DNA of 8,560 bases, from NCBI GenBank assembly GCA_012515455.1, contig JAAYYJ010000296.1, positions 1 to 8,560 of the forward strand, read 5' to 3'. A model generated the notes under the pieces. The model was not told where the DNA came from, made no database searches, and saw nothing but the letters and a program-made list of their open reading frames with translations. Source of the DNA: Oligosphaeraceae bacterium. GTDB lineage: Bacteria; Verrucomicrobiota; Lentisphaeria; Oligosphaerales; Oligosphaeraceae. Shown one piece after another: positions 6,160 through 8,560 of this stretch. The first letter of the stretch is position 1; each line of letters opens with the position of its first letter. The position numbers and the translations under genes were made by a program.

Positions 6160-7067
6160 CTGAGAATATTCCCGGGGCGGAGCCGGCCCGACGGCGCGGG
6201 CTGCCCCACAGCGAATGGTACCGGGTGCCTTATACGGGCGGGAAGGAACGCCTGGCGATGCGGGCGTTGCTGAACCAATGCCGTCTTAATACCGTCTGTG
6301 TCAGTGCCAAGTGCCCCAATCTCTGCGACTGCTGGAAACGCCGCACCGCGACTTTTATGATCCTGGGCGACACCTGCACTCGCAACTGCCGGTTTTGTGC
6401 CGTCAATCACGGTCAGCCGCAGGCCCCGGACCCGCAGGAGGCTGAGCATCTCGCCCAGGCGGTGTCGCAGCTGCAGCTGCGCTATATGGTGCTCACCTGC
6501 GTTACCCGCGATGATTTGCCTGATGGTGGCGCCAGGCAGATGGCTGCGGCAGTGCAGACTATCCGCGCCGCCTGTCCTGAGACCAGCATCGAGGTCCTGG
6601 GCTCGGATTATGGCGGCCAGGAAGAGTCCCTGGCGTTAATTCTGCAGTCCTCCCCGCAAGTGTTCGGGCATAACTTGGAGACGGTGCGGAGGCTCACCCC
6701 GGCGATTCGCAGCCGCGCGGATTACCAGCGCAGCCTGAGAGTACTGCGTTATGCCGCTGACTGGTGCTCCAGGCACGGCTCTGCCTGCCGGGTTAAATCC
6801 GGTCTGATGCTGGGCCTGGGAGAGACAGAGGCGGAAATCCGCGCGGCTCTGGCAGACCTGCGCCAGGCCGGAGTGCAGATTTTGACCATGGGGCAATATC
6901 TGCAGCCCAGGCCGGACAATTGTCCGGTCCAGCGTCATGTCCCGCCCGAGGAATTCGCGTCCTGGAAGCAGATTGCGGAGGAGGAGTTCGGCTTCGCTGC
7001 GGCAGTCTGCGGGCCGCTGGTACGCAGTTCATATCTGGCCGAGGACGCTTATCGCGCTTGCCGCTGA
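6141..7067 (+). CDS. lipA: Lipoyl synthase (radical SAM)
   Basis: Inserts two sulfur atoms into octanoyl groups on carrier proteins to make lipoyl cofactor for 2-oxoacid dehydrogenases and glycine cleavage. Counting from ATG 6141 (308 residues): the auxiliary 4Fe-4S motif C53-x4-C58-x5-C64 (with an extra C62), the radical-SAM motif C79-x3-C83-x2-C86 in ILGDTCTRNCRFCAV, RDDLPDGGA (123-131), FGHNLETV (175-182), GLMLGLGET (221-229), and R295-S-S-Y298 near the end, whose serine is the known unusual ligand of the auxiliary cluster. All catalytic elements are present and the length is normal. Two in-frame starts are possible: ATG 6141, or ATG 6156, which forms an ATGA overlap with the mutT stop just as at the previous junction. 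Neither has a good ribosome binding site, so coupling is likely and 6156 is a real alternative. No lipB or lipM is visible nearby. Confidence 0.97.
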   Translation: MAEPQMTENIPGAEPARRRGLPHSEWYRVPYTGGKERLAMRALLNQCRLNTVCVSAKCPNLCDCWKRRTATFMILGDTCTRNCRFCAVNHGQPQAPDPQEAEHLAQAVSQLQLRYMVLTCVTRDDLPDGGARQMAAAVQTIRAACPETSIEVLGSDYGGQEESLALILQSSPQVFGHNLETVRRLTPAIRSRADYQRSLRVLRYAADWCSRHGSACRVKSGLMLGLGETEAEIRAALADLRQAGVQILTMGQYLQPRPDNCPVQRHVPPEEFASWKQIAEEEFGFAAAVCGPLVRSSYLAEDAYRACR

Positions 7068-7071
7068 GGCC

Positions 7072-7098
7072 AGCCCTGCAGGGGGGATGGGCAGGGCT
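7072..7098 (+). terminator. Hairpin after lipA, terminator candidate without a T run
   Basis: AGCCCTGC (7072-7079) and GCAGGGCT (7091-7098) pair perfectly over 8 bases around an 11-base loop. The hairpin starts 5 bases after the lipA stop. A smaller stem GCAGG/CCTGC (7101-7105 with 7111-7115) follows at once. No T tract is present, so it may be a 3'-end stabiliser or a factor-dependent end. Confidence 0.4.
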
Positions 7099-7370
7099 AA
7101 GCAGGGCGAGCCTGCCGGATGATTGCCGGGAGCAGCCAGGGGCAATCACAAGCAGGGATTAAGTTTTGTTAATGTGCGAAATCTGGAGGCGAGCACTGGT
7201 CAGCTTTTCGACTGCCATAAGTAGTCCAGGCTGGAAATTGCCCCCTAACCGCTCTGGCGCCGGCAATGCCGCGCCCTGCTGGAGCCTACCGTCTGCTTGG
7301 CCAACCCAACCACTCTGGCACAACTCTTTTTCCCGCCCCAATTTTCGCACCTTAATCATTTTGAGTCAGT
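7099..7370. other. Intergenic DNA with no supported gene
   Basis: About 270 bases between lipA and the decamer array. Short open frames exist on both strands (for example plus 7166-7372 and minus 7359-7159), but they lack a ribosome binding site and recognisable protein character. The one structure visible is a strong GC hairpin at 7256-7275: GGCGCCGGC against GCCGCGCC with one bulged base and an AAT loop. I see no promoter, tRNA or other RNA gene. Confidence 0.6.
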
Positions 7371-7380
7371 GATGGCACTG

Positions 7381-7860
7381 CTGCCATCGGCTGCTATCTG
7401 CTGCTATCAGTCGCCATAGGCTTCTATTGGCTGCTATCAGTTGCCATCTGCTTCTATCGGCTGCTATCAGTCGTCATAGGCTTCTGTCGGCTGCTATCAG
7501 TCGCCATAGGCTTCTATCGGTTGTTATCAGTCGTCATAGGCTTCTATCGGCTGCTATCGGCTGACATCGTCTGCTATCAGTCGCCATCTGCTTCTATCGG
7601 CTGTTATCAGTCGTCATAGGCTTCTATCGGCTGCTATCGGCTGACATCGTCTGCTATCAGTCGCCATCTGCTTCTATCGGCTGTTATCGTCCGACATCAT
7701 TCGCCATCTGCTTCTATCGGCTTCTATCGGCTGTTATCGTCCGACATCAGTTGCCATCTGATGTCTTCATTCGATATCAGTTGACAAATGATGCTATCGG
7801 CTGCCAGTAGATGTCATCGGTTGCTTTTTGCTGCCACCTGCTGTCATTTATTGACATCGG
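7381..7860. repeat. Decamer tandem array: 48 units in exact 10-bp register
   Basis: Cutting the sequence every 10 bases from 7381 gives 48 units that nearly all fit YTKYYATCRG, with A-T at unit positions 6-7 as the best-kept step. The commonest units are CTTCTATCGG (8 copies), CTGCTATCAG (6), TCGCCATCTG (3) and TCGTCATAGG (3). No insertion or deletion breaks the register over 480 bases. From 7401 to 7550 the units cycle in threes (A: CTGCTATCAG, B: TCGCCATAGG, C: CTTCTATCGG), giving five 30-bp superunits. Units to the right of 7761 are increasingly degenerate. The period equals about one DNA helical turn, so any motif would recur on roughly one face. Function is unknown; a protein-binding or bent-DNA array is inference. 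Confidence 0.95.
7522..7688. repeat. 80-bp higher-order repeat inside the decamer array
   Basis: Bases 7522-7608 are identical to 7602-7688, an 87-base perfect match at a spacing of 80 (eight decamers). Each 80-bp block equals two 30-bp superunits plus a 20-bp pair (CTGCTATCGG, CTGACATCGT). Perfect identity among otherwise variable decamers points to a recent block duplication. Confidence 0.9.
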
Positions 7861-7930
7861 CGGCTCTCTCGCGCGCGCGTCAAAATAGGGAGGGGGTCCC
7901 CCCAATTGGTGGGGTGGGCCCCACCGGTAG
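7861..7930. other. GC-rich palindrome-dense spacer between the two arrays
   Basis: Contains an alternating GC tract (7870-7879), GGGGG-T-CCCCCC (7892-7903), the palindrome CCAATTGG (7902-7909), a strong hairpin GGTGGGG/CCCCACC (7908-7914 with 7919-7925, loop TGGG) and ACCGGT (7923-7928). The elements overlap, so several alternative folds compete. From 7931 to about 8009 the sequence is plain, with no gene seen. Confidence 0.7.
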
Positions 7931-8009
7931 AATCAAGGGCACGGGGCAAAAATTAGTGCTTTGAGCAATTTTGTCAAGTCCCACGTCGGCAATTGCATAC
8001 AAATACCTT

Positions 8010-8560
8010 GTTCCCGGACAACTGCTTCCCAGTAAAGGACCAAGAATCCCAGCCGCAGGAGCTGGTGCGATGTGGTCAGCACCAGCATTTCAGCTGGGAA
8101 TCCTAGATCTGCCTGCCGGGGGCAGCTGCTTTTCAGTCAGGGACCAAGAATCCCAGCCGCAGGAGCTGGTACGATCGGGTCAGCACCTGCATTTCAGTTG
8201 GGGATCCTATATCCGCCTGCCGGGGGCAGCTGCTTCTCAGTCAGGGACAAAGAATTCCAGCCGCAGGAGCTGATGCGATCGGGTCAGCACCCGCATTTCA
8301 GTTGGGAATCCTAGATATGCCTGCCTGGGGCAGCTGCTTTTCAGTCAGGGACCAAGAATCCCAGCCGCAGGAACTGGTGCGATCGGGTCAGCACCAGCAT
8401 TTCAGTTGGGTATCCTAGATCCGCCTGCCTGGGGCAGCTGCTTCTCAGTCAGGGGCAAAGAATTCCAGCCGTGGGAGCTGGTGCGATCGGGTCAGCACCT
8501 GCATTTCAGTTGGGGATCCTATATCCGCCTGCCGGGGGCAGCTGCTTCTCAGTCAGGGAC
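8010..8560. repeat. 104-bp tandem repeat array, running off the right edge
   Basis: The landmark CTGCTT recurs at 8022, 8126, 8230, 8334, 8438 and 8542, exactly 104 bases apart each time. This gives five full copies and a partial sixth cut by the window end. Shared blocks per unit are CAGTCAGGGAC, AGAATCCCAGCCGCAGGA, CGATCGGGTCAGCAC, GCATTTCAGTTGGG, ATCCTA and CCTGCC-GGGGCAGCTG. Variation is by substitution only. The first copy is the most diverged, and its upstream edge (about 8010-8021) is only partly recognisable. Copies at 8126 and 8334 share one form of the first 27 bases, while those at 8230 and 8438 share another. Tails are shuffled differently, indicating exchange between copies. 104 is not a multiple of three, so the array is not coding. 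Function is unknown. Confidence 0.96.

Noticed and set aside
7316..7331. Sigma54 promoter (TGGCAC at -24)
   Set aside because: The -12 element reads TTTTT and lacks the required GC. No gene follows, only the repeat array.
7401..7617. Open frame through the decamer array giving a 10-residue repeat LLSVAIGFYR
   Set aside because: It has no ATG or GTG start or ribosome binding site, and the 80-bp block shifts the frame before a TAG. The openness follows from the 30-bp superunit being a multiple of three.
7971..8314. Open frames of 80-100 codons in the 104-bp array
   Set aside because: The period is not a multiple of three, so each copy is read in another frame. There is no ribosome binding site, and the product is a repeat by-product.
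8022..8560. CRISPR array
   Set aside because: The entire 104-base unit is similar between copies, with no unique spacers, and no cas gene is visible.

Overview
The window is GC-rich bacterial DNA with two contrasting halves. Positions 1-7067 hold six plus-strand genes, one cut by the left edge. Positions 7068-8560 hold no credible gene and are dominated by two different tandem-repeat arrays. A Pal-type peptidoglycan-anchored lipoprotein points to a Gram-negative cell envelope. The mix of a MetRS with an EMAP-like tail, a long multi-zinc-ribbon protein with a GDSL-like tail and a Pal lipoprotein away from tol genes would fit a PVC-group bacterium (Lentisphaerota or a relative). That placement is an impression from protein style, not a demonstrated result.

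Left part: metG (1-1817, 5' end outside the window) is methionyl-tRNA synthetase with a low-complexity insert next to its KMSKS loop. Next comes a xylose-isomerase-like TIM-barrel gene (1948-2697). Its natural-looking start at 1885 is separated from the body by one in-frame TAG. A probable terminator spans its stop codon. A 676-residue protein (2807-4837, TTG start behind a strong ribosome binding site) carries eight consecutive four-cysteine units with a period near 50 residues. These are fused to an SGNH/GDSL-hydrolase-like domain whose catalytic residues appear to be replaced.

Middle part: a sigma70-like promoter (4913-4940) precedes pal (4997-5671). pal is coupled by a 4-base ATGA overlap to a MutT-type Nudix hydrolase (5668-6159), which in turn overlaps lipA, lipoyl synthase (6141-7067). 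The three appear to form one transcription unit. Their functions (envelope anchoring, nucleotide-pool cleaning, lipoate synthesis) have no obvious common pathway. No tolQRAB or lipB is in view.

Right part: after a GC hairpin and about 270 bases of featureless intergenic DNA comes an array of 48 decamers (7381-7860) in exact 10-bp register with no insertion or deletion. It has 30-bp and 80-bp higher-order repeats. A short GC-rich, palindrome-dense spacer (7861-7930) follows. From about 8010 a second, unrelated array with an exact 104-bp period runs off the right edge of the window. Neither period is a multiple of three, so coding is unlikely. The arrays and the zinc-ribbon/pseudo-hydrolase fusion are the most unusual content here.
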